DNA of 64,000 nt from Arthrobacter sp. V1I9 (GCF_030817075.1 NZ_JAUSYU010000001.1:3968001-4032000), one strand, 5' to 3'; positions 32,760 to 42,228 are shown, counted from the stretch's first letter. Made by a program: numbers and translations. The notes: generated from the sequence alone by a model not told the origin.

Positions 32760-34006
32760 GGCACCGCGTCGCTGACATCTACAAGGCAGGTGCGCTCGCC
32801 GCTCGGCTTGAACGTCAAGACGGCGGCACCAAGTTCAGCTATGTGCCGGCGTACCTCACGTCAGGGGGACCCGCCGTCGCCACTTCCCTGCCGCTCATTA
32901 CAGAACCTGTGCTGTCCAGCGCGGGAGCCGCACCGCCCTATTTCACAGGGCTGCTGCCGGAGGGCCGCCGGCTCAACGCCCTACGCCGTTCCATCAAGAC
33001 CAGTGCTGACGACGACCTGTCCCTGCTCATCGCAGCAGGTGGAAATCCTGTTGGAGACGTCCAGATTGTGGGCCACGGCGAGCCCTTGAACCCGGACGGG
33101 CATGCAGTGCAACTGGACCCAAAACAGCCGGTGGACTTCGACCAGTTGCTCGGTGACCCGGACCTGATTGACCCTGTGGCCCTGGCCGGGGTGCAGGACA
33201 AGTTGTCCGCCGGAATGATTTCGGTGCCAGTTGCCAGCACAGGGCGTCAGTTCATCTTGAAACTCAACGCACCCGAGTTCCCGCACGTGGTGGAAAACGA
33301 ATTCGTGATGTTCCGCTACGCCGCCAAGCTTCGGATTCCCCTGAGCCCCGTACAGCTGATCCGCGATATCGCGGGCAGGCCTGGACTGCTGGTGGAGCGC
33401 TTCGACCGTGTGCCAGGCGCGGAAGCCGGGCCCCACGGCGTACAGCGTCTGGCCGTGGAAGACGCGGCCCAAGTTCTGAAGCTCTACCCGGCGGACAAGT
33501 ACAACGTAGGGTACGGCCAGGTTTGCCGTGCGCTCGCAGACTACTGTTCGGCGCCGCTTCCCGCTCTTCGAAACTTGGCGATACAAGCGGCATACGCATG
33601 GCTGACGGGGAACGGCGATCTCCATGCCAAAAACGTCTCCATGGTTCAGCAGCCCTCCGGTGAGTGGGTGATCGCGCCGATGTACGACATTCCCTCCACA
33701 GTGGTTTACGGCGATAAGACTCTTGCCCTAACCATGAACGGGAAGCGGACTGGGATTTCGCGCCGCCACTTCCTTGGCTGGGCCACAGGGCTGGGTCTTA
33801 CCGACCGGGCGGCTGTCCAGGTTGTGGAGATCGCGCTAAAGGCAGCGGGCCCTTTGATCTCGGACTTGGAGTCCGGGACCGCCTTCAATGGGCTGAGCGG
33901 GGCAAAGCAAAAGCGTAACGTCGACGCCGGCTCACCGTTTCCTGACATGGTCACCAGAGCGTGGGTCAAGGAGTTGAAGCATCGCCGAAGACTGATGGAA
34001 GTCTGA
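32756..34006 (+). CDS. hipA: HipA-like toxin, serine/threonine kinase
   Basis: A toxin kinase of 416 residues. E. coli HipA phosphorylates glutamyl-tRNA synthetase and induces persistence. The N-subdomain (YFTGLLPEGRRLNALRR), the catalytic GNGDLHAKN and the APMYDIPSTVVYG segment, which holds the metal-binding Asp, are all intact, so it should be active. The GTG used here overlaps the hipB stop (GTGA). A GTG 18 bases earlier is an alternative. The host target in this organism is not known. Confidence 0.9.
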   Translation: MRHRVADIYKAGALAARLERQDGGTKFSYVPAYLTSGGPAVATSLPLITEPVLSSAGAAPPYFTGLLPEGRRLNALRRSIKTSADDDLSLLIAAGGNPVGDVQIVGHGEPLNPDGHAVQLDPKQPVDFDQLLGDPDLIDPVALAGVQDKLSAGMISVPVASTGRQFILKLNAPEFPHVVENEFVMFRYAAKLRIPLSPVQLIRDIAGRPGLLVERFDRVPGAEAGPHGVQRLAVEDAAQVLKLYPADKYNVGYGQVCRALADYCSAPLPALRNLAIQAAYAWLTGNGDLHAKNVSMVQQPSGEWVIAPMYDIPSTVVYGDKTLALTMNGKRTGISRRHFLGWATGLGLTDRAAVQVVEIALKAAGPLISDLESGTAFNGLSGAKQKRNVDAGSPFPDMVTRAWVKELKHRRRLMEV

Positions 34007-34023
34007 GCTGGCGCTGGGAGCAG

Positions 34024-34896
34024 TTACGCGCCCTCGTACCATCCCAGCACCCGCAGGGCGCGGAGGGTGTTCCACCGGCTTGGTCGTCCGTCACCGTCTT
34101 CCAGCTCGAAGTGGACCTTGCCTGGGTGGGTCTTGTCCAGCAACCACCTGCCGTCGGGCTGCTCCTTTGATCGCACCACCTGCACTGCCTCTTCGAGGCG
34201 TTCGTCAGGTGTGCCCCCGACGGTCCGGAAGTAGTCCAGTCCACGGAGGACGTCGTAGTACCAGCGCGTGGGATAGGAGAACTGCAACCAGTCCCTGCTG
34301 ATGAGCTCGCCGGTCGAACTCCGCCTGAGAAGGCCGCGGTCCAGGAGATACTCTTCCCCGCGATGCCGCGCCTCACGCCCTTCAGCCGTTCCGCCGGTCG
34401 CATTCTCGTGCTCGAGGAGTCCTTCCAGGACGCAGATGGTGGTGTGAAACGAAGAGCGGGTGGAGCCTCTCTCTGCCTCGCAGTTCCATCCACCGTCAGC
34501 GAGCTGTTCCCGAAGCAGCCGCTGCACTACGGGCTCCACTTTTTCCCCGAAGTACGACCCAAGTGCAACGGTCATCCCGTTAATACAGGGTTCCACTTCG
34601 CCTTCGAAGAAGGGCTGGTTGCCCTCCTCCCAGCGGCTGTTGTCGCGGACCAGCGCGATCGCTTGCCTCCACGGCTGGTTGTCCGGATCATCGTCGTCCT
34701 CCGGCCAATAGGTGGCCCCGGCCCATTGTCCGTCCGTGCCCTGGAGGGCGAGGAGTTTGGCACCCCAGCCGTGGTTCGCAACCCGCTCCCGCTCTGACCG
34801 AATATCCTCAGTTGAACCGTCCGTGAGGTCACGGAGGACCTGCCAGCGGATTGCGGGATCGGAGTCCAGCAGCCAGTCGAGCACATGCATTGGCAT
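34024..34896 (-). CDS. Prenyltransferase/squalene-oxidase-repeat (alpha/alpha toroid) protein
   Basis: A 290-residue soluble protein with repeated toroid motifs: DGQWAG, LADGGWNCE and DGRWLLD resemble the QW repeats of terpenoid cyclases, and MHVLDWLLDSDPAIRWQVLRDL opens it. The catalytic DXDD of squalene cyclases is not seen, and it is far shorter than these enzymes, so it is more likely a carbohydrate- or protein-binding relative. The ATG at 34896 (or 34890) follows the UDG-like gene by 7 bases, suggesting coupling. No strong ribosome site. Confidence 0.72.
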   Translation of the reverse strand: MPMHVLDWLLDSDPAIRWQVLRDLTDGSTEDIRSERERVANHGWGAKLLALQGTDGQWAGATYWPEDDDDPDNQPWRQAIALVRDNSRWEEGNQPFFEGEVEPCINGMTVALGSYFGEKVEPVVQRLLREQLADGGWNCEAERGSTRSSFHTTICVLEGLLEHENATGGTAEGREARHRGEEYLLDRGLLRRSSTGELISRDWLQFSYPTRWYYDVLRGLDYFRTVGGTPDERLEEAVQVVRSKEQPDGRWLLDKTHPGKVHFELEDGDGRPSRWNTLRALRVLGWYEGA

Positions 34897-34903
34897 TACC
34901 AAT

Positions 34904-35521
34904 TCAGAGGTGCTGGATACCTGCCCGCTGCATCGCGTCCTTGTAAATGTCCACGCTCTTGGCCAGAAGCTCTTCCTGTTTAGCGTCCGAGACAGCGAAC
35001 GCGCGGCCGCCAAGTGCGGTGGCCTTGTACACCTTGATGCCGCTGTTCTTCAGTGAGGAGTGGTAGGTCTTCTCGAACAGGGTGAGGAAGGTTGAGGCGT
35101 CCGTGCCGTGGGCAATGATCGCGGAAACACGGGAGTTGATCTTGAGGAACTGGCGGAAGGGGCGCAGGCCGTCGGTCTTTTCCTGCACGCTCAATGCCGA
35201 CGGCATACCTGGATCGCGGACCCACGGGTAGGCATTCCACGGCATGACGTAGCGGGGGTCAAGCTCGGCGAGCTCGTAGATCTGGGTGGCGCGGCGTGCG
35301 GCTTCGTCGTCGTTGTAGTGCGAGACGAAACCGGATTCGGTGCCCTTGCCCGGGCTGACCTGCAGGCTTACGATCCGGCATTCATCTTCGTCGTGGACCG
35401 GGTCGATGTAGGGGACAGTGGAGCCCGGCTTCTTTTCCATCAGTTCGTCGCAAAGCTGGGTTACCTTCGCGATGTTCGGTTCCTGTAGCAGGGCCTTTTT
35501 TTCGTCCCAGTCAATCGTCAC
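34904..35521 (-). CDS. Hypothetical protein, possible uracil-DNA-glycosylase-fold
   Basis: A 205-residue protein. MPWNAYPW, then a Gly/Leu-rich helix segment and SAIIAHGTDAS resemble the N-x-x-PW...alG-A pattern of uracil-DNA-glycosylase superfamily proteins, and the early VSLQVSPGKG could be the first active-site loop. This is a distant resemblance read by eye, not a certain assignment. GAGGGAG stands before the GTG start. It forms a two-gene unit with the toroid protein. Confidence 0.55.
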   Translation of the reverse strand: MTIDWDEKKALLQEPNIAKVTQLCDELMEKKPGSTVPYIDPVHDEDECRIVSLQVSPGKGTESGFVSHYNDDEAARRATQIYELAELDPRYVMPWNAYPWVRDPGMPSALSVQEKTDGLRPFRQFLKINSRVSAIIAHGTDASTFLTLFEKTYHSSLKNSGIKVYKATALGGRAFAVSDAKQEELLAKSVDIYKDAMQRAGIQHL

Positions 35522-35623
35522 GATTTCTCCCTCAGCAGCTAGGCGTCCAGAATCAGGCGTCTTAGGCCACTCTACGCTTTTGGGCGAAGGGGTGGGCAGG
35601 GGAAATTGTGGTCGACCATGCTC

Positions 35624-37007
35624 TCATGCCTCCAGTCGTGCTCTGCGGGTGCTTTTGACAGCTTTTGCTCGGTGCCTCAGTTTCCGCCGACGGCGGGAGG
35701 TTGCCTTCGCAGCCGCAGTCACGGCAGCGCCCGGCAGGGGCGGAGCGATGGAGCAATAGGTATGGCCCGTGGGAGTGCGGAGTTCCACGGTATGCCGCGG
35801 GCCCGGGACAGGTTTTGAGGCCCAGCCTGGTGCTTCCTTCGTGTGGTTGCAGGCTTCGCAGAGGCCTTGGCCGTTGTTGCTGGTGGTAGGCCCATCGTTG
35901 TGCCAGGGGACGATGTGGTCGTAATGGCGGATGGGCGCTTCGCAGTAGGGGGTGCGGCAGATGTCGTCCCGTACTTGCAGGAAGCGTTTTAGTCCAGGCG
36001 GGAAGAGCCGGGCTTTGGAGTCCATTCCGACCAGTTCGCCGTCAGCGGGAGCCGTGTAGAGCCGGCGAAGCCAGATATCTAGCTCGGACTTCGTTTCATC
36101 GGCCCCGCGCCGTATGGCTGTCCTTGCCCACTCGCCGGGGACCACTCCGTAGCCGGTGAGCCTGGCGGGTTCGCTGTCACCCTGGAAGAGGGTGCGGTCG
36201 GTCATGACGAGCTGGATGTCGATGCCCGTGTAGCCAGCCGGGGTGCCGGTGATGCGGTCGATGAGGGAGTCCGCCATAATGGCGCCCCTGGGACGCTCGT
36301 CACCGGAGGACTTCAGCGTATCTGCCTGCTGGGTGAGGGCTGCGTAGGCGGCGACCCCTTGGGCCACCGGAACCAGGGCGGTCAGGTACGCCATGGTGTC
36401 CGGCGCCGGGCGCAGACTGACGGTACGTTCAATGACGGCACGAGAAGCCCGCTTCACTACCGACTGCGGATCCCGCCGGTACGAGGCTGCCCGGACCGCT
36501 CCGATGATAGCGCGGTCACCGGCGCCGCCAGGGTGCCGGTGTCGGCGGCGATCTCCTCGTCCACGGCGGCCCGGTCCTCGGCGGACAGACAGGCTGTTTC
36601 CTTCACTACCAGGGTGGCTCACCACTCGTTCAGCTGCCCGGACTCGAGGGCTGCGAGGGTGTGGGGCATCTCGGTGACCAGGGCTTTCCCCAACCCAAGC
36701 ACCCTGCCGCCGCGGGCGGGGGACTCGCGCCGGGCCAGAGCAATTTCGGCCCCGACTCCGGCGCCGAGCTCACCGGCCGGGACACCTGCAGCAGCCTGCT
36801 CCTGCCTCCTTGCGAGGTCGTACGCGACCGCGATCCGCGCCGGCTTAGCTGCGGCCGCGGACTTCAGATCCTCAAAATCCCGCAGCTGATCAATCATCCC
36901 CGGGCAGAGACAGGAACGGAAGCCAGCAACTCAAGGACATCAGCAATGGAAGGAGCAGCACGGTTCTCTGCCCCAACTGCTCCCGCCAACCCCTGATCCG
37001 CTTCCAT
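35624..37007 (-). pseudogene. Broken DUF222/HNH endonuclease gene
   Basis: An HNH nuclease of the DUF222 (13E12-like) family, common in several copies in related actinobacteria. The intact C-terminal HNH motif is visible (CRTPYCEAPIRHYDHIVPWHNDGPTTSNNG...CEACNHTKE). The gene would start at the ATG at 37007 but carries three lesions: a frameshift in the C run at 36898-36901, an in-frame TGA after LNEW (36619-36621), and a second frameshift near 36521-36528 in GGCGCC. Both frameshifts are repaired by adding one G or C. Three faults in one gene make true decay more likely than sequencing error. Confidence 0.82.
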
Positions 37008-37105
37008 AACCAAAGTCTTCCAGCAGGGTCTGACAAAAACCGGCGCCTCAAAGCCTATGTGGATAAGCAAGCAGCAGCTTCGAAGCGATGCTGTTCAATA
37101 TAGGG

Positions 37106-37612
37106 ATGCAGTTCACCAGGAAGGGCCTGAAAGATGACGGCTTTGCGGGCTTCAGGCCCTTCAAGGACCTTGAGGTAATGCGGGTTCCGCAGGGAACGGG
37201 CGTCTTCGCAGTCCTGCGCCCGCAGGAGTTCCAGCCGGTATTCCTGAAGAAAAGCACCGCCGGGGTCTTTAAGAAGAAGGACCCATCGCTGCCAGAGCCG
37301 GCCCTGGCGGCGGAGTGGGTGGATGCCGCCGCGGTTCTTTATCTGGGCAAAGCGGGACCAGGCAGCAAGGGCAACCGCGGCCTGCGGCGGCAAGTCCAGG
37401 AGTTCCTGGACTTCGGGCAGGGCAAGCCGCCGGGGCATTGGGATGGCCGCTTGGTCTGGCAACTCAAGGACACCGGGCAGTTGCTGATCGCCTGGAAGGA
37501 AGTGCCCGCCGAAGCCCTGAACAAGGCCGAGGCCGAGTATCACACAGCCTTCATTGAGGAGTACGGGAAGCTGCCCTTCGCCAACCTCGTCCGGGCGCGG
37601 GTCAGAAACTAG
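37106..37612 (+). CDS. GIY-YIG-like domain protein, hypothetical
   Basis: A 168-residue protein. The central part (AAVLYLGKAG...GLRRQVQEFLDFGQGKPPGHWDGRLVWQL) has the spacing of a GIY-YIG nuclease-like fold: Tyr and Gly in strands 1-2, then an Arg-rich helix. The exact GIY-YIG residues are altered, so nuclease activity is doubtful. The end (EYHTAFIEEYGKLPFANLVR) looks conserved. An ATG at 37088 is also possible. A similarly long minus-strand frame is rejected on composition. Confidence 0.62.
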   Translation: MQFTRKGLKDDGFAGFRPFKDLEVMRVPQGTGVFAVLRPQEFQPVFLKKSTAGVFKKKDPSLPEPALAAEWVDAAAVLYLGKAGPGSKGNRGLRRQVQEFLDFGQGKPPGHWDGRLVWQLKDTGQLLIAWKEVPAEALNKAEAEYHTAFIEEYGKLPFANLVRARVRN

Positions 37613-37655
37613 GCGAGGCAACGCCCGTCATCCAGAAACGCCAGTCGAGCTCGGG

Positions 37656-38045
37656 TCAAGCGCCGCGGAGGCGTTCCATCTCGCGGCGGTCCTTTTTCGT
37701 GGGCCGGCCTGCGCCGCGGTCCCGCTGCGGCAGGCCCAGTGCCGGGGCAACAGGCCGCGGGGGCGTGTGATCGGTGAAGCAGTGAGATGCGGCTTCCGCA
37801 CCCACGCGCTTGTTGATCAGACGGCGGACTTCGAGGATTCGCTCGTAACCGGACATCCGGACTGTCACCGTGTCGCCGCTGACCAGCGTTGCCGACGCCT
37901 TTGCCGGGCTGCCGTTCAGCCGCACATGGCCCGCGCGGCACGCCGCCGTCGCCGCAGAGCGTGTCTTGTAGGACCGGATGGCCCACAGCCACGCATCAAT
38001 GCGGACGCTGGCGGGGGAGGAAGGAAGACTGGTCATGGCTGGCAC
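37656..38045 (-). CDS. S4-domain RNA-binding protein (Hsp15-like)
   Basis: A 129-residue RNA-binding protein. The S4 domain spans about residues 14-75 (VRIDAWLWAIRSYKTRSAATAACRAGHVRLNGSPAKAS), as in Hsp15 (HslR), which recycles stalled 50S subunits. The C-terminus is basic with GRPTKKDRREMERLRG, typical of this family. The start is GTG at 38045 or ATG at 38036. Confidence 0.87.
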   Translation of the reverse strand: MPAMTSLPSSPASVRIDAWLWAIRSYKTRSAATAACRAGHVRLNGSPAKASATLVSGDTVTVRMSGYERILEVRRLINKRVGAEAASHCFTDHTPPRPVAPALGLPQRDRGAGRPTKKDRREMERLRGA

Positions 38046-38130
38046 CGAGTATAGCCCCGGTACCCTGGCTCAGAGACCGCGGCCACAAGAGGGCAGCCAG
38101 ATCAGCCCATCTGCGCCTTAGATGAAACGC

Positions 38131-39270
38131 CTATTCCACCCGGACACTGATCCGCTGCACTACGTTGTTGCCCAGTCCCTGGTAGTTCCAGTTTTGCTCC
38201 ATGGGCTGGGTGGCGCCGCTGGCATCCGTGGCGCGGCACGCCAGCTCATGCTCGCCCGCGTCGGCCACCCACGGCAGTGTCCACTTCCGCCACGCGAACC
38301 CTCCAGCAGATTCCTCCAGGTGCGCCGGCAGCCAGGTCCCGTCAATGCTCACTTCTACGGCAGTCACTGCCGCGTGCCCGGACCATGCCCGGCCCTCCAG
38401 CATCACGGGACCGTGCGGCAGCACCCGCTTGCGGGTGAAAAAGTCCGGGATGCCCGGCGGGACCATCAGTGAACGCACCCTGATCCGCGAAACCGGCGTC
38501 CCGGCGTCGTCCGCTGAATCCTGATAGCGGTACGCGACCGCCTGCTGATAGCCGGTGAAGGGGGCAGTGACCACCTCGATGGATTCCAGCCACTTCACGC
38601 TCGTCATGCCGTACCATCCGGGAACCACCAGCCGGAGCGGGTAACCGTGCTGGGGCGGCAGTTCATTGCCGTTCATCTTGTAGGCAAGTACGACGTCGGC
38701 ACGCATCGCTTCATGGACCGGCAGGCTGCGGGCGTACCGCTGGGTGACGCCGCCCTGGATGCCGGCATCGGCGCCGGTGAAGACCACCTCGGCGGCGTTC
38801 GGCAGGACCCCGGCCTTCCCCAGAAGATATGCGAGCGGAACCCCTGTCCAGGCGGCCGTGCCCACTCCTTCCAGGACCCAGGGCTGGCTGAGCGGCCGCG
38901 GTTTCAGGAGGGACCGGCCGTTGCCCGCGCACTCCAGAGTGACCGGCACGGTGATGGCCGGGTCCTTCCGCAGCGCCGGCATGCTCAGCTCCAGGGCACG
39001 CTCTACTGCGCCGTTGATCCGGAGGTGCCAGTGGGCGGGGTCAATAAAGGGGATGTCGAAGTGCGTGAGGACGTAGTGGAGCCCGGGGGGAGTCAGGTCG
39101 CGGCGGAGCGCCTCCAGGGGCATGGAGTGGTTGCGGGCGCCGAGTTGGAGTTCCTCCGGGGTGAGTGGCCCTGTTGTCGGTCCTGCTGCAAGGTCTGCGG
39201 GGGCTTGCGCGTGCTCGTCGCGCACTGCGGGTTGGCGGGTAGACGACGGGTTCGGCTGGATCTGGGTCAT
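38131..39270 (-). CDS. Sulfite-oxidase-family molybdopterin enzyme
   Basis: A 379-residue oxidoreductase with the SUOX Mo-cofactor domain (about 70-260) and a C-terminal Mo-co dimerisation domain. The Mo-ligating Cys lies in TLECAGNGR, and HGYPLRLVVPGWYGMTSVKWL is the second family signature. No signal peptide or heme domain is seen, so it is probably cytoplasmic and needs another electron acceptor. The natural substrate (sulfite or other) cannot be fixed. The gene stands alone on the minus strand. Confidence 0.9.
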   Translation of the reverse strand: MTQIQPNPSSTRQPAVRDEHAQAPADLAAGPTTGPLTPEELQLGARNHSMPLEALRRDLTPPGLHYVLTHFDIPFIDPAHWHLRINGAVERALELSMPALRKDPAITVPVTLECAGNGRSLLKPRPLSQPWVLEGVGTAAWTGVPLAYLLGKAGVLPNAAEVVFTGADAGIQGGVTQRYARSLPVHEAMRADVVLAYKMNGNELPPQHGYPLRLVVPGWYGMTSVKWLESIEVVTAPFTGYQQAVAYRYQDSADDAGTPVSRIRVRSLMVPPGIPDFFTRKRVLPHGPVMLEGRAWSGHAAVTAVEVSIDGTWLPAHLEESAGGFAWRKWTLPWVADAGEHELACRATDASGATQPMEQNWNYQGLGNNVVQRISVRVE

Positions 39271-39379
39271 GGCGCTGCGATTCTGACGTGGGATCTGCTT
39301 GGCGGGCTGGACGCTCCCCTGCCTCAGGTTTACGCCCGCCCGCCAAACCCGTCAACGCCCAAAGCGCGGCAAGCCGCCG

Positions 39380-40243
39380 CTACAGCTGCGGCTGCTTCAG
39401 GAACTCGGCGAGGCTGAGCGGATCCTGCCCCGTCAGCCCATGGATGTCGGGTGAAATCCCTGCCAGGTCCCCGGCTGACATCGCAGTGTAGGTGCTGACC
39501 CACGCGTCCACCTGCCAGGGCGGCGCCCCGTACGATGCCCGGGATGCATAGGCCTCCTCTACCGTCTCCGGGTGGTAGCTGATGCTGCGCCCGGTACCTT
39601 CGGTGAGGATCCGGGCAGCGTCCGCGAGGGTGAGTTGCTCCGGCCCTGTCAGGTTGTACGTTATGCCTTTGTGGATGGCGGGATCGCGCAGCACCGCTAC
39701 GGCGCAGTGCGCTATATCCTCCCGGGCAACCCCGGAAAACACACCCTTTCCGGCGGGCCCGCGGATCACGCCGTCCTCGCCCGCCAGAAGCGGCAGGAAA
39801 TCAAGGTAAAAGTTGTTCCGGAGGAACGTGTAGTCCATCCCGGAGTCCCGGATGTGCTGCTCGGTGCCGTAGTGGTCCCGGGCCAACGTGAAGGTGGCAT
39901 CCGGCGCGGCACCGTAGAACGACGTGTACACCACGTGCTGCACGCCGGCGTCCGCTGCGGCGTCCACAAAAGCGCGGTGCTGCTGCAGCCGGTCCTCCGT
40001 CTCCGCCGCCGACACCATGAACAGAACCTTGACGCCTTCCAGTGCCGTCCTGGCAGCAGGGGCATCGGAGTAGCTGCACACCACTGCCGAAGCGTTCTCC
40101 AGTTCAGGTGCACGTCCGGCGTCACGGACCAGCAGGCGCTGGGCGGACCCGGCCGCGGCGAGCTGGCGTGCCACCATTCCGCCCAGGCCGCCTGTGGAAC
40201 CAGTGACGGCAAGATCCGGCAGTTCCGGGGTGGAGCCCGCCAC
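39380..40243 (-). CDS. NAD(P)H-binding NmrA/QorB-like oxidoreductase
   Basis: A 287-residue atypical short-chain dehydrogenase. The Rossmann motif VTGSTGGLGGMVA opens it, and VVYTSFYGAAPDATFTLARDHYGTEQHI is typical of NmrA/QorB quinone-reductase-like proteins, which may also act as redox sensors. The GTG start directly follows the stop of the aldo/keto reductase gene (TAG-GTG), so the two are translationally coupled. Confidence 0.85.
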   Translation of the reverse strand: MAGSTPELPDLAVTGSTGGLGGMVARQLAAAGSAQRLLVRDAGRAPELENASAVVCSYSDAPAARTALEGVKVLFMVSAAETEDRLQQHRAFVDAAADAGVQHVVYTSFYGAAPDATFTLARDHYGTEQHIRDSGMDYTFLRNNFYLDFLPLLAGEDGVIRGPAGKGVFSGVAREDIAHCAVAVLRDPAIHKGITYNLTGPEQLTLADAARILTEGTGRSISYHPETVEEAYASRASYGAPPWQVDAWVSTYTAMSAGDLAGISPDIHGLTGQDPLSLAEFLKQPQL

Positions 40244-41248
40244 CTAGTGTTCCCGCTTGGCCGGGGACTTGGTCTGCTCGGGATCACGTTCGGCGAGGGA
40301 GCCGACGGCGTCGTCGATCCTCTTCAGCACCTCGGGTTCCAGCGTCACCCCTGCCGCCGCAACACTGTCCGCGATCTGCTCCGGCCGGGAAGCGCCAATG
40401 ATCGCCGAGGCCACGTTGGGATTCTGCAGCACCCAGGCCACGGCCAGCTGCGGCATGGAAAGTCCGGCCTCCTCGGCGATGGGCTTGAGCTCCTGGACCG
40501 CGGCCAGGACGTCGTCGCGCATCCAGCGCTCGATCATCTTGGCGCCGCCCTTCTGGTCCGTGGCCCGACTGCCTTCCGGTGCGGGTTGCCCGGGCAGGTA
40601 CTTGCCGCTGAGGACGCCCTGGGCCATGGGGGACCAGACGATCTGGGACACACCCAGTTCCTCCGATGCCGGAACAACCTCAGCCTCTATGACACGCCAC
40701 AGCATGGAGTACTGCGGCTGGTTGGAGATGAGCTGGAAACCGAGCTCCTTGGACAGCGCGTGCCCGGCACGGAGCTGGTCGGCCGACCACTCGCTGACGC
40801 CGATGTACAGTGCTTTGCCCTGCCGGACGATGTCCGCGAATGCCTGCATCGTCTCTTCGAGCGGGGTTTCAAAGTCGTAGCGGTGGGCCTGGTACAGGTC
40901 CACGTAGTCCGTCTGCAGCCTGCGCAGCGAACCGTTGATGGATTCCATGATGTGCTTGCGGGACAGGCCCAGATCATTCTTGCCCTTGGGGCCGGTGGCG
41001 CCGAAAACCTTGGTGAAAATCTCTATGGACTCGCGACGCTCGCCCTTCAGGGCTTCGCCGAGGACGGTTTCGGCAGCCGTGTTGGCATAGACGTCCGCCG
41101 TGTCAAAGGTGCTGATGCCTGCATCGAGGGCAGCCCTGACACACTGGGAGGCGACGTCGTTCTCCACCTGGGAGCCGTGCGTGAGCCAATTGCCGAAGGT
41201 GATTTCCGAGACTTTGAAGCCACTGTTTCCGAGGTATCTGAATTCCAT
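40244..41248 (-). CDS. Aldo/keto reductase
   Basis: An NADPH-dependent carbonyl reductase of 334 residues, (beta/alpha)8 fold. The catalytic tetrad is visible: FDTADVYAN (Asp, Tyr), IFTKVFG (Lys) and YQAHRYDF (His). The sequence resembles the KCNAB/YghZ-type group. TAGCGT lies seven bases before the ATG, predicting a leaderless transcript; the GTG three codons upstream falls in this element. It heads a two-gene operon with the NmrA-like gene. Confidence 0.9.
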   Translation of the reverse strand: MEFRYLGNSGFKVSEITFGNWLTHGSQVENDVASQCVRAALDAGISTFDTADVYANTAAETVLGEALKGERRESIEIFTKVFGATGPKGKNDLGLSRKHIMESINGSLRRLQTDYVDLYQAHRYDFETPLEETMQAFADIVRQGKALYIGVSEWSADQLRAGHALSKELGFQLISNQPQYSMLWRVIEAEVVPASEELGVSQIVWSPMAQGVLSGKYLPGQPAPEGSRATDQKGGAKMIERWMRDDVLAAVQELKPIAEEAGLSMPQLAVAWVLQNPNVASAIIGASRPEQIADSVAAAGVTLEPEVLKRIDDAVGSLAERDPEQTKSPAKREH

Positions 41249-41275
41249 GGGTTTCACGCTAACCCAGATGGTTGC

Positions 41276-42067
41276 TCAGAGTAAGGGCTGTTTGCCCTTC
41301 TGTGGATTGCCCTTGGACGGAGAGCCCTTGGGAGCAGGTCCCTTTGTAGCAGTGTCTTTGCGAGCTTTGAGCGCCTGCACCTGCGCCCGGCCGGACAACG
41401 ACACCAGCGATCCCGTGTCCAGCGGCGCCAGCGGACGCGGAGCCTGCGCCTTCTTAAACGACCGCGGCACCCGGCCGGGGCCGTGGGTGTCCAGTGCCGA
41501 CTCCACGAGCGGGGCGACCTCCACCACCTTGTCCGCAGGCACGCGGGGATCCGGCAAATCCCGAACGGAAAGCTTAATTTCCGGTGCCGCCGCCCGCGCC
41601 CGTGCCATTGCCCTTGCGTCCGCCTCAGCAACAGCTGAGGCCCAGTCATCGGCAAGGACGGGAGGCACGGGCCGTGCGGCCGTCACGGCGGGGTGATGTA
41701 CGACGGCGGTGCGCAGCGCCGAACGCAGGTGCGCCGGCTTCAGCGCGCCCCGCCAATCCCGGGGCTGGCGTTTGGCTTTAGGGGTTTTGGCAACGGGCGG
41801 GCCTGCATCAGGGTCGACCGTAACAGAAGCCGGAGCGCCGTCGTCGTGCGCTGTCCTGAACGGTCCGCCCAAGCGGACGAGGGGGATGCTTTCCCTGCTG
41901 GTTCGCCGGCCGAACAAAGCCATCAGGGTGACGGCTGCGAGCCTGCCCATCCCCGCAAGCACCAGCGTGATGACGCCCAGTAAAAAGAGGACCAGGAACA
42001 TCAGGAAAGCCACTCCCACCGTGCCCAAAAAGGTCAGGTTGAGGATGAGCGTATCCGGATTTTCCAC
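41276..42067 (-). CDS. Hypothetical single-span membrane protein
   Basis: A 263-residue protein with one N-terminal membrane segment or hairpin (LTFLGTVGVAFLMFLVLFLLGVITLVLAGMG) and a long cytoplasmic Ala/Pro/Lys-rich tail ending in repeated KG-P-KG motifs. The GTG start has GAGGAG upstream. The N-terminus resembles that of the small membrane protein at 45.6-45.9 kb. Its function is unknown. Confidence 0.65.
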   Translation of the reverse strand: MENPDTLILNLTFLGTVGVAFLMFLVLFLLGVITLVLAGMGRLAAVTLMALFGRRTSRESIPLVRLGGPFRTAHDDGAPASVTVDPDAGPPVAKTPKAKRQPRDWRGALKPAHLRSALRTAVVHHPAVTAARPVPPVLADDWASAVAEADARAMARARAAAPEIKLSVRDLPDPRVPADKVVEVAPLVESALDTHGPGRVPRSFKKAQAPRPLAPLDTGSLVSLSGRAQVQALKARKDTATKGPAPKGSPSKGNPQKGKQPLL

Positions 42068-42228
42068 GTCATCTCTCCTCTCTGCCGGCCGCGAGCCCGC
42101 ACCTGCACCCTCTGCCAAGGCAACAGCTCCTTCTCCACCATACGGAGTTTTGCGGAGCTGTGCCGACGTGCGGAGGGGCGCGTCCGGGGTTGTTTCGAAG
42201 CTGTTACCCGATATGACAGCATCAGGTC

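Noticed and set aside
37055..37621. Minus-strand frame opposite the GIY-YIG-like gene
   Set aside because: It is the same length but Leu/Gln/Pro-rich without a fold pattern, whereas the plus strand shows a coherent conserved-looking domain.
39572..41284. A 570-codon frame opposite the NmrA-like and aldo/keto reductase genes
   Set aside because: No recognisable domain; both minus-strand genes have intact catalytic motifs.
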